Shown here one piece after another: positions 15,924 to 24,307 of a stretch of DNA of 55,349 bases. Both the position numbers and the translations under genes were made by a program. The first letter of the stretch is position 1, and every line of letters starts with the position of its first letter. This DNA is from Deltaproteobacteria bacterium (GTDB lineage Bacteria > Desulfobacterota > GWC2-55-46 > UBA9637): assembly GCA_016214995.1 (NCBI GenBank), contig JACRML010000088.1, positions 1-55,349 of the forward strand, written 5' to 3'. The notes under the pieces are model-generated. The model ran no database searches. It was not told the DNA's origin and saw only the letters and a list, made by a program, of their open reading frames with translations.

Positions 15924-16409
15924 ATGACTTTTGAAGACCTTGAGGAAAAGGAGGCTGTGGAGATTGCCTCTTTAATAGAAAAAAATGGGTTTGCATTTTA
16001 TTCTATCCTTGCAGATAAAACAGAGGATAAGGCAATAAAGGATGTATTTAAAAAGCTTGCAAAAGAAGAGAAAAGACATATGAAGATATTGGAAAAGAAA
16101 TATTACCCCGAGGCAGGCTTTGGGGAACAGATTACAGATGAGGAGCTTGCCATTGAGGATTATATTTCAAGAACCGCAGACCCTAAAATATTTACTGAAG
16201 AGATAAACATAGAAAAACTTGTCCATGCGATAGACAGCATAAAAAAGGTCGTGATACTGGCCATCCACACAGAGAGATATGCATCAGAATACTTTAAAGG
16301 CATGGCTAAAAAGGCCTCTACCAAAGAAGGCGCTGCAATGTATACAGAGCTTGCCGACGAGGAAAAGGTGCACGCTGCGGAATTAGAGGCTGTATTGAAA
16401 TTATTATGA
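15924..16409 (+). CDS. Ferritin-like diiron protein (rubrerythrin-type four-helix bundle)
   Basis: The 161-residue protein has the paired iron-binding motifs of the ferritin-like family: EKNGFAFY and EEKRHM in the first half, HTERYASEYF and ADEEKVHAAE in the second. No rubredoxin domain follows, so it is the short form. Such proteins act in iron storage or peroxide reduction in the cytoplasm, often in anaerobes. A ribosome site GGAGG lies 7 bases upstream of the ATG. It is transcribed away from fabI and followed by a strong hairpin at 16415-16449. Confidence 0.85.
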   Translation: MTFEDLEEKEAVEIASLIEKNGFAFYSILADKTEDKAIKDVFKKLAKEEKRHMKILEKKYYPEAGFGEQITDEELAIEDYISRTADPKIFTEEINIEKLVHAIDSIKKVVILAIHTERYASEYFKGMAKKASTKEGAAMYTELADEEKVHAAELEAVLKLL

Positions 16410-16410
16410 A

Positions 16411-16522
16411 GAGCCGTAAAATAGCGATTAAAGACTTCGCTATTTTACGAACTGGCGATTTGCCTGCCATACTTCGTTATCGGCACATTTTTTCTTCTCA
16501 CCGTATTGGTGATATACGGCTC
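16411..16522. repeat. Inverted-repeat element and terminator-like hairpin after the ferritin-like gene
   Basis: GAGCCGTA (16411-16418) and TACGGCTC (16515-16522) are perfect inverted ends. Inside, CGTAAAATAGCGA (16415-16427) and TCGCTATTTTACG (16437-16449) form a perfect 13-base stem with a nine-base loop. It starts two bases after the ferritin-like stop codon and could end that transcript. The whole looks like a small mobile element. Confidence 0.55.
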
Positions 16523-16721
16523 GTAGCAAATAACATACCCCTTTAGTCCCCTCTCGAGAGGGGATTTAGGGGTGTGTTGTCTGGCAGCCAACTTGCCAGT
16601 TTACCCAAAAATCAATGTCTATTTTTGGGAAGAGACAGAAAATAGAAAATGGGAAACAGGAAATAAAAACCTTATCTTCCCGTTTTTTGCTTTCTAATTT
16701 TCTTTTTTTCAGGGTTTTATT
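16523..16721. repeat. Spacer with two hairpins before galT
   Basis: ACCCCTTTAGTCCCCTCTC and its mirror GAGAGGGGATTTAGGGGTG form a near-perfect palindrome at 16536-16574, related in style to those inside mod. CCCAAAAAT-N8-ATTTTTGGG is at 16604-16629. No gene is seen. The galT ribosome site appears to be AGGG at about 16712. Confidence 0.55.
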
Positions 16722-17726
16722 ATGCCTGAGCTAAGACTAAATCTCATAACAAGAGAATGGGTAATCATTGCTACGGAACGGGCAAAGAGACCTGAGGATT
16801 TTAAAATTCTTGCAAGTAAAAAGGATACCCCTCATTATGTTGGAACATGCCCTTTTTGTCCTGGAAATGAGGTCAAGACCCCGGGAGAACTTTTAAGGGT
16901 AAGCGCTGGAAATGGGTGGAAAGTAAGAGTTGTACCAAACAAGTTTTCCGCAGTATCCCATTCAGGCAAAAAAGAGAGAAAAATCGAAGGATTCAGACGC
17001 AGCATTACAGCCGTTGGTGTGCATGAGGTTATAATTGAGAGTCCTTTACATAATACAAATCCAGCGCTTCTTTCACTGGAGCAGATGGAGGAGGTTGTAA
17101 GGGCCTACAAAAACAGATTTTTGGAGGCATACAGCGACCAACGGGTTGAGCATGTAATAATTTTTAAAAACCACGGAGAAGGGGCCGGCACATCTCTGGA
17201 ACATCCTCACTCACAGCTTATTGGAACCCCAGTAACACCTATTCAGTTCAGAGACAGGCTTGAGGCTGCGGCGCATTTCTTTGATGACACAGGCGAGTGC
17301 CTGATGTGCATGCTGGCAAAAAAAGAAAAGGAAGAGGAAGTCAGAATAATTGCAGAGAATGAATATTTTCTAAGCTTTGTCCCCTATGCAGCTCTTTCAC
17401 CTTTTCACACATAGATATTTCCCAAAAGGCATTCTGCATCCTTTGGAGACATTACTGAGGCAGAGATTAAAAATCTGGCTTCTTCTCTGCAAAACATCCT
17501 CTCAAAACTTTATCACGGATTGGCAAATCCAGATTATAATTTTGTAATCCGCTCAAATAAACCAAGGGATTGCGATTTAGAATATTTCCACTGGTATGTG
17601 AGTATAATCCCGCGTCTTTCCAAGGCTGCTGGTTTTGAACTTGGCAGCGGGATGTATATAAACACAAGCCTGCCTGAAGCAAGCGCCGAATTTTTGAGGA
17701 AGGTAAACCCCTGCCCCCAGTTCTGA
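16722..17726 (+). pseudogene. galT: Galactose-1-phosphate uridylyltransferase with an in-frame amber codon
   Basis: GalT swaps UMP between UDP-glucose and galactose-1-phosphate in the Leloir pathway. The first part has the zinc ligands in CPFCPGNE (Cys43, Cys46) and the catalytic HPHSQ (His161, His163). After residue 230 (ALSPFHT) comes a TAG at 17412-17414, then the same frame goes on as IFPKRHSASFGDITEAEIKN and later YFHWYVSIIPRL and FELGSGMYINTSLPE, the normal C-terminal half. The family normally has Trp at the position of the stop (FHTW), so TGG to TAG is the likely change. The last residues (VNPCPQF) are altered by a 47-base insertion. Either the gene is dead, the stop is read through, or one base is misread. 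Confidence 0.85.
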
Positions 17727-17749
17727 AGGCCGGGGCGTTTTTGAGGAAG
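17691..17749. repeat. 47-base insertion flanked by a 12-base direct repeat at the galT end
   Basis: TTTTTGAGGAAG occurs at 17691-17702 and again at 17738-17749. Between the copies lies CCCCTGCCCCCAGTTCTGAA followed by GGCCGGGGC, a GC-rich hairpin. Removing 47 bases joins EFLRK to ILIHKNK in the galT frame. This has the form of a small palindromic insertion with a duplicated target. Confidence 0.65.
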
Positions 17750-17757
17750 ATTTTAAT

Positions 17758-17888
17758 CCACAAAAATAAATGTTTATTTTTGGGACATTTGTAAATTGGT
17801 TTTACATCTTAGCAGAAATATATTGCTTGGCTGACTGATACATGCTACGTTGCTATACATAAACCCAAAAAATGCAGTTGCATTTTTT
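17758..17888. repeat. Two AT-rich hairpins between galT and the OB-fold gene
   Basis: AAAAATAAA-TG-TTTATTTTT followed by GGG is at 17762-17784, and AAAAAATGC-AGTT-GCATTTTTT is at 17867-17888, preceded by AAACCC and followed by GACAAAC. The second matches the left arm of the MITE at 18457. The first resembles the hairpin at 16604-16629, so galT is bracketed by similar hairpins. Confidence 0.55.
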
Positions 17889-17910
17889 GACAAACAAGGA
17901 GGAGGATTTA

Positions 17911-18309
17911 ATGAAATTTTACGCAGGCATTACCGCAGCGCTTCTTGCCATTTTGATTATTGGCTGGAATAATACCTCTCAGGCTGCTGAAAAAGGCGCA
18001 ACTAAAAAGGTAAAAGACGTACAAGCAGTTGAAGAGCTGTATGCCAAGAAAGACAAACTAAACGGCAAAAAGGTTGTTGTTCGCGGCAAGGTTGTAAAAT
18101 TCAACGGCGGCATAATGGGGAGAAACTGGATTCATCTGCAGGACGGCAGCGGCAAACAAGGTACTAACGACATTACAATCACTACAAATCAGAATGCAAA
18201 TGTAGGCGATACAGTCGTTGCAACCGGCGTAATGGCCATAAACAAGGAATTTGGAGGCCAATACAAATACGAAGTCATTATTGAACAAGCTACTATTGCT
18301 GTTGAGTAA
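17911..18309 (+). CDS. Exported OB-fold protein
   Basis: From the ATG at 17911 (AAGGAGGAGG upstream) the 132-residue product has a signal peptide MKFYAGITAALLAILIIGW with a likely cut after SQAA. The rest is an OB-fold: LNGKKVVVRGKVVKFNGG, NWIHLQDGSG, DITITTNQNANVGDTVVATG and YEVIIEQATI. Such small periplasmic OB proteins occur near cytochrome and redox genes in related bacteria, but their ligand is not known. A longer frame from 17872 runs through the upstream hairpin and is not credible. It stands alone between galT and tldD. Confidence 0.78.
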   Translation: MKFYAGITAALLAILIIGWNNTSQAAEKGATKKVKDVQAVEELYAKKDKLNGKKVVVRGKVVKFNGGIMGRNWIHLQDGSGKQGTNDITITTNQNANVGDTVVATGVMAINKEFGGQYKYEVIIEQATIAVE

Positions 18310-18349
18310 ATTAACCGTTTGTTGAAAAACTAATTTTCGCTCTTTTGCC

Positions 18350-18420
18350 GTCATTCCCGTGTAAACGGGAATCCAGTCTTTTCGATATGTTACTGGATAC
18401 CCGCTTTCGCGGGTATGACA
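18350..18420. repeat. CATTCCCGC-type palindromic repeat
   Basis: GTCATTCCCGTGTAAACGGG and, 40 bases on, ACCCGCTTTCGCGGGTATGA form a two-hairpin unit with GGGAATCCAG / CTGGAT pairing between them. A shorter relative is at 9960-9987. No gene lies here. Confidence 0.6.
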
Positions 18421-18456
18421 TTTTCCCCGATTTTGATGCCTTTTTCAACAGCCTGT

Positions 18457-18622
18457 TAACCCAAAAAATACAGTTGCGTTTTTTGACAAACATAATCCCC
18501 TGATAAAAACCTTCAGGGGCATGCTTTGGTCCGATGGATTCCGAAGAGTCATACAGACTCCTTCGGAGCTCAAATCTTGCGTTTGGCCCGAAAACTAAAA
18601 ACCAAATGCATTTTTTGGGTTA
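18457..18622. repeat. Complete AACCC-type MITE next to tldD
   Basis: The 166-base element starts TAACCCAAAAAATACAG and ends TGCATTTTTTGGGTTA, a near-perfect inverted repeat with TA at both borders. Inside are TTTTTTGACAAAC, the hairpin CCCCTGA-N9-TCAGGGG and CTCAAATCTTGCGTTTG, all shared with the copy at 48411-48653. No transposase frame is present. The terminal TTA at 18620-18622 is the TAA stop of tldD on the other strand. Confidence 0.8.
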
Positions 18623-20011
18623 TCTTACCTCTCCAGCAACCACTATTTCAGGTATCCGTAATGTTGGCTGGGCATCCGAAACAGGTATGCCCTGGGCATC
18701 CTTTCCGCACGTGCCTATTCCAAAACCAATATCAGAGCCTATCATATCTATATTTTTCAAGACTTGCGGGCCGTTGCCTGTAAGCGTTGCACCCCTTATC
18801 GCCTCCCCGATTTTACCTTTTTCTATTAAATAGCCTTCTGTAACCTCAAACACGAAATCGCCGTTAACGGTATTTACCTGCCCCCCGCCCATCTTTTTTA
18901 CAAGAAGCCCTTTTTCAAGGGATTTGACAATTTCATCTGGATTTGATTTGCCGGCGGCAATCATGGTATTGGTCATCCGTGGGATGGGCCTGTGGTGGTA
19001 AGATTCTCGTCTGCCGTTTCCCGTGGATACCGTATTATCTTTCATTGCTGTAAGGCGGTCATACATATAATTTTTTAAAACCCCGTTTTCTACAAGGATT
19101 GTTTTTTGGCCTGGACTTCCCTCATCATCGAAGAAAAACGAGCCTCTCTTGTATGGAATAGTTGCATCATCTATAACGGTTATAAGCGGTGAGGCAATCA
19201 TTTCACCAATCTTACCTGAATATACTGAAAGGCTATGCTGAGCCAGGTCTGCCTCAAGTCCGTGGCCTATTGCCTCGTGAATCATGGTGCCGCCAGCCTC
19301 GCTGGACAAAACAACAGGCATCTTACCTCCGGATGCCTTCCGTGCCTTTAGCATAAGTATGGCCCTTTTTGCTGCTGTCTCGGCAATCTTTTCAGGAGGG
19401 TTTTGTTCAAATATCTCCAAACCCATAACGCCGCCTATTGGCTCATAACCTGTCTGCACAACATCTCCTTCTCTTGCAACTGCCTGAACTAAAAATAAAA
19501 TACCTGTCCTGTTTTCTTCAATCCACTGGCCCAGAGAATTTACAACAGCCATTTTCCTGAATCCGTCGCCATAGACCACCTTTACCTGGGCAATCCTTTT
19601 ATCAAAACCTCTTGCAAAGGAATTTCCGTTTTTAACCAACCCTACCTTTTTTAACAGGTCAACACTGGAAGGTGGGGTTTTTATAGAAAAACTCGCGGCA
19701 ATAATTTTTTTAACAAGTGGTACATCTTTTTTTGCTTTGCCCTCTTTTACAGCCTTGCTTACTATATCTGCCAGCTCCAGAAGTCCTTTTTCGGTTATAT
19801 CATTTGTATAAGCATAAGCTGTCTTGAAATCAAAGATAACCCTTAATCCTAATCCCCTGTCTCTTCCCGATATTACCTTTTCAATTCTATTCTCTTCACA
19901 GATTATGGATGTATTAACAGTCTCCTCCATATATATATCTGCAAATTCACCGCCTCTCTTTAGAGCCGCCTTGAGAATCTTGAATGGGTCAAAATTCTTA
20001 ATAAGTTGCAT
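18620..20011 (-). CDS. tldD: TldD metalloprotease family protein
   Basis: TldD, usually with TldE, forms a protease that trims unfolded peptides and some modified peptide precursors. The 463-residue protein has the HExxxH metal motif (HEAIGH, His245, Glu246, His250) and other family blocks, GGVMGLEIFEQNP, RGSFFFDDEGSPGQKT and RRESYHHRPIPRMTNT. It ends GNGPQVLKNIDMIGSDIGFG and then IVVAGEVR. The final stop codon is formed by the TA border of the adjacent MITE, so the original C-terminus may have been slightly different. No TldE is seen. The region upstream (20012-20145) is free of genes. Confidence 0.93.
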   Translation of the reverse strand: MQLIKNFDPFKILKAALKRGGEFADIYMEETVNTSIICEENRIEKVISGRDRGLGLRVIFDFKTAYAYTNDITEKGLLELADIVSKAVKEGKAKKDVPLVKKIIAASFSIKTPPSSVDLLKKVGLVKNGNSFARGFDKRIAQVKVVYGDGFRKMAVVNSLGQWIEENRTGILFLVQAVAREGDVVQTGYEPIGGVMGLEIFEQNPPEKIAETAAKRAILMLKARKASGGKMPVVLSSEAGGTMIHEAIGHGLEADLAQHSLSVYSGKIGEMIASPLITVIDDATIPYKRGSFFFDDEGSPGQKTILVENGVLKNYMYDRLTAMKDNTVSTGNGRRESYHHRPIPRMTNTMIAAGKSNPDEIVKSLEKGLLVKKMGGGQVNTVNGDFVFEVTEGYLIEKGKIGEAIRGATLTGNGPQVLKNIDMIGSDIGFGIGTCGKDAQGIPVSDAQPTLRIPEIVVAGEVR

Positions 20012-20145
20012 AGTTCCTCCAATGCCAACCTTGGTAGCATATTTTTAGAAATTCCTCAAGCATAAAGGGTTTGCCAAAAGCATGTATTGCAATTCTTTAC
20101 TTCACACCAAAGATTTTGGTGTACTTGGGTTACTGCTATGATGTT

Positions 20146-20215
20146 TTGTTCATATTATGAACAAACTTCTTGACATGGTTTGCCGGGCTGTGTTAATGTT
20201 CATCATATGAACATT
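20146..20215 (+). promoter_or_regulatory. Promoter with two matching operator palindromes
   Basis: TTGTTCATA-T-TATGAACAA lies at 20146-20164, and AATGTTCAT-N3-ATGAACATT lies at 20195-20215. Both have the core TGTTCAT/ATGAACA. Between them are TTGACA (20170-20175) and a weak -10 (GTTAAT, 20192-20197). The second palindrome covers the start codon of the regulator gene at 20207. The layout is that of a self-repressed promoter for the regulator and the polysaccharide genes behind it. Confidence 0.7.
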
Positions 20216-20845
20216 AAAGATAACCGTATTACACAGTCGTCTGATGATTATCGCTCCCTTCTTCTTTTAGATGAAATATCAAGAAATAATGAAATAACTC
20301 AGCGAGATTTAAGCAAGAGATTGGGGATTGCGCTGGGGCTTATCAATTCATACATAAAAAATCTTGCCTCAAAGGGCTATATAACCGTAGCCGCCATACC
20401 CAAAAAGCGATATAAATATTACCTTACCCCGCAGGGTTTTATAGAAAAAACCCGCATGACCTACCACCACCTGCAAAACTTTACAAGCCTTTACAGAGTT
20501 GCAAGGCACGATTTTCAAAAATTATTTTATAACCTACATAAAGATAATATTAAAAGAGTTGTGTTTTGCGGCTCTGATGAGGTGGCGGAGATTGCCTATA
20601 TTACACTGCAGGAGTTTGGAATAGAACTTATTGCAGTAGTGGATACTGAAAACGAAAGCAAAAGTTTTTTAGGTCAAAGCATCAGACCCATAGAAGATTT
20701 AAAGATAATAGATTATGACCGTGTAATTGTCGCCAGCTTTTCAAAAGAAGAAGAATTGTATGTCGAACTGGTAAAGGCAGGGGTGCCGTCTGAAAAGATA
20801 CTGTCAAGAGGTGGGACGCCGTTCCCAAGGAGGTGGCATGAATAA
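20207..20845 (+). CDS. Winged-helix transcriptional regulator of the polysaccharide locus
   Basis: The protein has an N-terminal winged helix (about 15-85): LLLLDEISRNNEITQRDLSK, then LGLINSYIKNLASKGYITV. It ends with a Rossmann-like part (about 115-200): IKRVVFCGSDEVAEIAYITL and VVDTENESKSFLGQSIRPIE, which resembles nucleotide- or sugar-nucleotide-binding domains. This architecture is common for the first gene of exopolysaccharide clusters. I start at the ATG at 20207 inside the second operator; a TTG at 20180 is possible. There is no Shine-Dalgarno, so the message may be leaderless or weakly translated. The gene overlaps the dehydrogenase start by 8 bases. Confidence 0.75.
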   Translation: MNIKDNRITQSSDDYRSLLLLDEISRNNEITQRDLSKRLGIALGLINSYIKNLASKGYITVAAIPKKRYKYYLTPQGFIEKTRMTYHHLQNFTSLYRVARHDFQKLFYNLHKDNIKRVVFCGSDEVAEIAYITLQEFGIELIAVVDTENESKSFLGQSIRPIEDLKIIDYDRVIVASFSKEEELYVELVKAGVPSEKILSRGGTPFPRRWHE

Positions 20846-22172
20846 AAGAAATAGTGATGATTTCTTATTTAAAAAAATCAAAGACAAAAATGCAACTATT
20901 GGCATTATAGGTCTTGGTTATGTGGGATTGCCTCTGGTTATAAGGTTTTGTGAAGAGGGTTTTAAGGTTCTGGGATTTGATATAGACCCGGGGAAGATAA
21001 AAAAGCTCAATAAAGGTGGATCCTATATAAAACATATACCTTCAGTTACTATCAAACGATTTGTAAATGAAGGCATTTTTTCCTCAACCTCTGATATGGC
21101 AAGATTGAAAGAACCTGATGCTTTGATCGTCTGTGTTCCAACACCATTAACAGACAAGAGAGAGCCTGATATGCAGTATGTGGAAAACACCGCAAAGGAG
21201 ATTGCAAAACACCTGAGAAAGGGGCAGCTCGTATCCCTTGAGTCCACCACCTATCCTGGTACAACAGAAGAATTATTACTGCCGCTCTTTCAGGAAAAGG
21301 GACTCAAGGTTGGCAAAGATTTCTTTTTGGTCTTTTCACCGGAGAGGGAAGACCCGGGCAGAAAAGACTTTACAACTAAAACCACTCCGAAGATAGTTGG
21401 AGGCATGACAGAGAAATGTCTGGAGATAGGTGCTGCACTGTATTCAAAGATTGTGAACAAGGTTGTAAAGGTTTCGTCTCCAAGGGCTGCTGAGATGACA
21501 AAGCTTCTTGAAAATATCTATCGCAGTGTAAACATTGCCCTTATAAATGAGCTAAAGATGCTCTGCAACAGGATGGATATAGATATATGGGAGGTAATAG
21601 AAGCTGCAAAGACAAAACCCTTTGGCTTTGAGGCATTTTATCCTGGTCCGGGCCTTGGTGGACACTGTATTCCAGTAGACCCCTTTTATCTGACATGGAA
21701 GGCGCGGGAATACGACTTTGCTACCAGATTTATAGAGCTTGCTGGAGAGATAAATACCTCCATGCCCTATTATGTTGTAGAAAAGGCAGGGTGGGTTTTA
21801 AATGAAAGGGGAAGAGCGCTGAAGGGTTCGAAAATAATTGTTCTGGGGGTAGCTTATAAGAAGGATGTGGATGACCAGAGAGAGTCACCTGCGCTCCGGA
21901 TCATCCACCTTTTGAAAAAACGGGGAGCGAATGTTGTATACAACGACCCCTATGTACCTGTATGTGCTGGACATCGCCACTATCCTGATATAAATATGAA
22001 ATCAGTCGAACTTACTGAAGAGGCATTGAAAGGTGCTGATATGGCACTTCTGGCAACAGACCACACATCGTATGACTATGCCTTAATAGAAAGACACGCG
22101 CAGTGCATCCTGGATACAAGAAATGCGTTCAGGAAAAATAAAATAAACAGCAGAAAGGTATATAGGGCATGA
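20838..22172 (+). CDS. UDP-sugar 6-dehydrogenase (WbpA/WecC type)
   Basis: This family oxidises the C6 hydroxyl of a UDP-sugar to the uronic acid with two NAD+. The 444-residue protein has a Rossmann start [18 protein letters not shown], the middle-domain helix [20 protein letters not shown] and the active-site block [16 protein letters not shown] with the catalytic Cys. The sequence resembles UDP-GlcNAc/ManNAc dehydrogenases more than simple UDP-glucose dehydrogenases, but the substrate is not fixed. AGGAGG precedes the ATG at 20838. It overlaps both the regulator and the epimerase gene (ATGA), so the three are coupled. Confidence 0.88.
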   Translation: MNKRNSDDFLFKKIKDKNATIGIIGLGYVGLPLVIRFCEEGFKVLGFDIDPGKIKKLNKGGSYIKHIPSVTIKRFVNEGIFSSTSDMARLKEPDALIVCVPTPLTDKREPDMQYVENTAKEIAKHLRKGQLVSLESTTYPGTTEELLLPLFQEKGLKVGKDFFLVFSPEREDPGRKDFTTKTTPKIVGGMTEKCLEIGAALYSKIVNKVVKVSSPRAAEMTKLLENIYRSVNIALINELKMLCNRMDIDIWEVIEAAKTKPFGFEAFYPGPGLGGHCIPVDPFYLTWKAREYDFATRFIELAGEINTSMPYYVVEKAGWVLNERGRALKGSKIIVLGVAYKKDVDDQRESPALRIIHLLKKRGANVVYNDPYVPVCAGHRHYPDINMKSVELTEEALKGADMALLATDHTSYDYALIERHAQCILDTRNAFRKNKINSRKVYRA

Positions 22173-23173
22173 GAAAGATATTGGTTACCGGCGCGGCAGG
22201 TTTTATAGGTTTTCACCTCTGCAAAAGACTGCTTGATCGCGGAGATAAAGTATTAGGAATTGACAACCTCAATGATTACTATGATGTCAATCTCAAAAAA
22301 GACAGGTTAAAACAGATTGAGGGAATGAAGAATTTTAAATTCATCAAGATGGATATAGTAGATAGAAAATCTATATCCTCCCTTTTTTCTGAAGAATCTT
22401 TTGATGTAGCAGTTAATTTGGCAGCACAGGCAGGGGTGAGATATTCATTGGTGAATCCTTATGCATACATTGAGAGTAATATCAATGGATTCTTAAATAT
22501 CCTCGAAGGGTGCAGACATAATAAAGTCAAACATCTTGTCTTTGCCTCATCGAGCTCTGTTTACGGCGCTAATACAAACATGCCATTTTCCGTTCATCAC
22601 AATGTGGATCATCCTGTATCTCTTTATGCCGCCACGAAAAAGGCCAATGAACTTATGGCGCATACATACGCAAGTCTCTACAATATCCCATGCACAGGTT
22701 TAAGATTTTTTACTGTCTATGGTCCGTGGGGCCGTCCTGATATGGCGCTCTTTCTCTTTACGAGTGCGATCGTAGAAGGAAAGACAATAGATGTATTTAA
22801 TTACGGGAAGATGAAAAGGGATTTTACTTATATAGACGATATTATTGAAGGGGTGATCAGGGTAATGGATAAAATACCGGAGCCTAATCCCCGCTGGGGC
22901 GGAGACAATCCTGACAGCGCCACAAGCTACGCCCCGTATAAATTATACAACATAGGCAACAATAATCCTGTTGAACTCATGAAATTCATAGAGGTTCTTG
23001 AGGCCTGCCTCGGCAGGAAGGCAGAGAAAAACCTTTTACCCATACAACCCGGAGATGTCCCTGCAACCTATGCGGATGTGGATGATTTGATTAAGGATGT
23101 GGGTTTTAAACCCTCAACACCGATTGAAGAAGGAATAAGAAAGTTTGTGGACTGGTATATAGGATATTATTGA
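22169..23173 (+). CDS. UDP-glucuronate 4-epimerase-like NAD-dependent epimerase
   Basis: This extended short-chain dehydrogenase of 334 residues has the TGAAGFIG nucleotide loop, [17 protein letters not shown] (the block typical of the glucuronate epimerase group), ASSSSVYG and the active-site YAATK, then [15 protein letters not shown] and DFTYIDDI. It would interconvert UDP-glucuronate and UDP-galacturonate, or an N-acetylated relative made by the preceding dehydrogenase. Its start overlaps the dehydrogenase stop by four bases, and the UDP-GlcNAc epimerase follows after three bases. Confidence 0.85.
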   Translation: MRKILVTGAAGFIGFHLCKRLLDRGDKVLGIDNLNDYYDVNLKKDRLKQIEGMKNFKFIKMDIVDRKSISSLFSEESFDVAVNLAAQAGVRYSLVNPYAYIESNINGFLNILEGCRHNKVKHLVFASSSSVYGANTNMPFSVHHNVDHPVSLYAATKKANELMAHTYASLYNIPCTGLRFFTVYGPWGRPDMALFLFTSAIVEGKTIDVFNYGKMKRDFTYIDDIIEGVIRVMDKIPEPNPRWGGDNPDSATSYAPYKLYNIGNNNPVELMKFIEVLEACLGRKAEKNLLPIQPGDVPATYADVDDLIKDVGFKPSTPIEEGIRKFVDWYIGYY

Positions 23174-23176
23174 ACC

Positions 23177-24307
23177 ATGCCTATGAAAATAAAAATTATA
23201 AATGTTGTGGGTGCAAGGCCCAATTTTATGAAGATACCTTCCATCATGGAAGAAATGGAGAAGCATCCTGATAGACTTGAACCTGTTTTAGTCCATACAG
23301 GCCAGCACTATGACAAATCAATGTCAAAGGTCTTTTTTGAAGACCTTCAAATTCCGGAACCGGATATAAATCTCGAAATAGGGTCGGGCAGCCATGCTGA
23401 ACAGACAGCCGGCATAATGCTAAAATTCGAAAAGATTCTCCTCACAGAAAAACCTGACCTTGTGCTGGTGTTAGGCGATGTAAATTCTACGCTGGCCTGT
23501 TCTGTAACCGCCTCAAAACTCTCTGTTCCGGTAGCCCATGTAGAGGCAGGGCTGAGAAGTTTTGACAGGACGATGCCTGAGGAAATAAACAGGATTGTTA
23601 CCGATGTCCTTTCAGACTACCTCTTTACAACCTGCGAAGATGCAAATGAAAATTTAAGACGCGAAGGCATTTCTGAAAAGAAAATCTTTTTTGTCGGCAA
23701 TGTTATGATAGATACACTCTTAAAACACCGCGCAAAGGCAAGGCGGTCAAATGTCTTAGAAAGGCTTAGCCTTAATGGCAGGCCTTACATCCTCATTACG
23801 CTTCACCGGCCGTCAAATGTAGATTCAAGAGAAATATTTTTTGAAATTACTGAGGCATTAAAATACCTTGCTGAAAAAATCCCTGTTATTTTTCCTGTCC
23901 ATCCGAGAACCAAAAAACAGATTTTAGGGTTTGGCCTTGAAGATACCTATAGAACCTTCAGCGAAGGCATGAAAATGCCGGATAAGGGCGTATGGCTCAC
24001 AGAACCCTTTGGCTATCTTGACTTCCTGAATCTGATAGATAACGCAAAGGTTGTTTTAACAGATTCCGGCGGAATACAGGAAGAAACAACCGTCCTTAGA
24101 GTGCCGTGTATTACTATAAGGGATAATACAGAACGTCCTATTACCATAACTGAAGGCACAAATGTCCTCGTAGGCACAGATATAAAAAGAATTATTGATG
24201 AAGGCATTAAAGCCCTGAATATCTCCGGTAAATCAGGCAGAATTCCAAAACTATGGGATGGCAAGGCAGGCGAAAGAATAGTTAAGATATTATTGGAAAA
24301 TCTATGA
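23177..24307 (+). CDS. wecB: UDP-N-acetylglucosamine 2-epimerase (non-hydrolysing)
   Basis: This enzyme interconverts UDP-GlcNAc and UDP-ManNAc. The 376-residue protein shows the family blocks VVGARPNFMK, LVHTGQHYDKSMSKVFFEDL, LVLGDVNSTLA, HVEAGLRSFDRTMPEEINR and LTDSGGIQEE. Together with the upstream dehydrogenase it could supply UDP-ManNAc uronic acid. A second ATG lies six bases into the frame (23183) and could be the real start. It overlaps the next gene by four bases. Confidence 0.93.
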   Translation: MPMKIKIINVVGARPNFMKIPSIMEEMEKHPDRLEPVLVHTGQHYDKSMSKVFFEDLQIPEPDINLEIGSGSHAEQTAGIMLKFEKILLTEKPDLVLVLGDVNSTLACSVTASKLSVPVAHVEAGLRSFDRTMPEEINRIVTDVLSDYLFTTCEDANENLRREGISEKKIFFVGNVMIDTLLKHRAKARRSNVLERLSLNGRPYILITLHRPSNVDSREIFFEITEALKYLAEKIPVIFPVHPRTKKQILGFGLEDTYRTFSEGMKMPDKGVWLTEPFGYLDFLNLIDNAKVVLTDSGGIQEETTVLRVPCITIRDNTERPITITEGTNVLVGTDIKRIIDEGIKALNISGKSGRIPKLWDGKAGERIVKILLENL

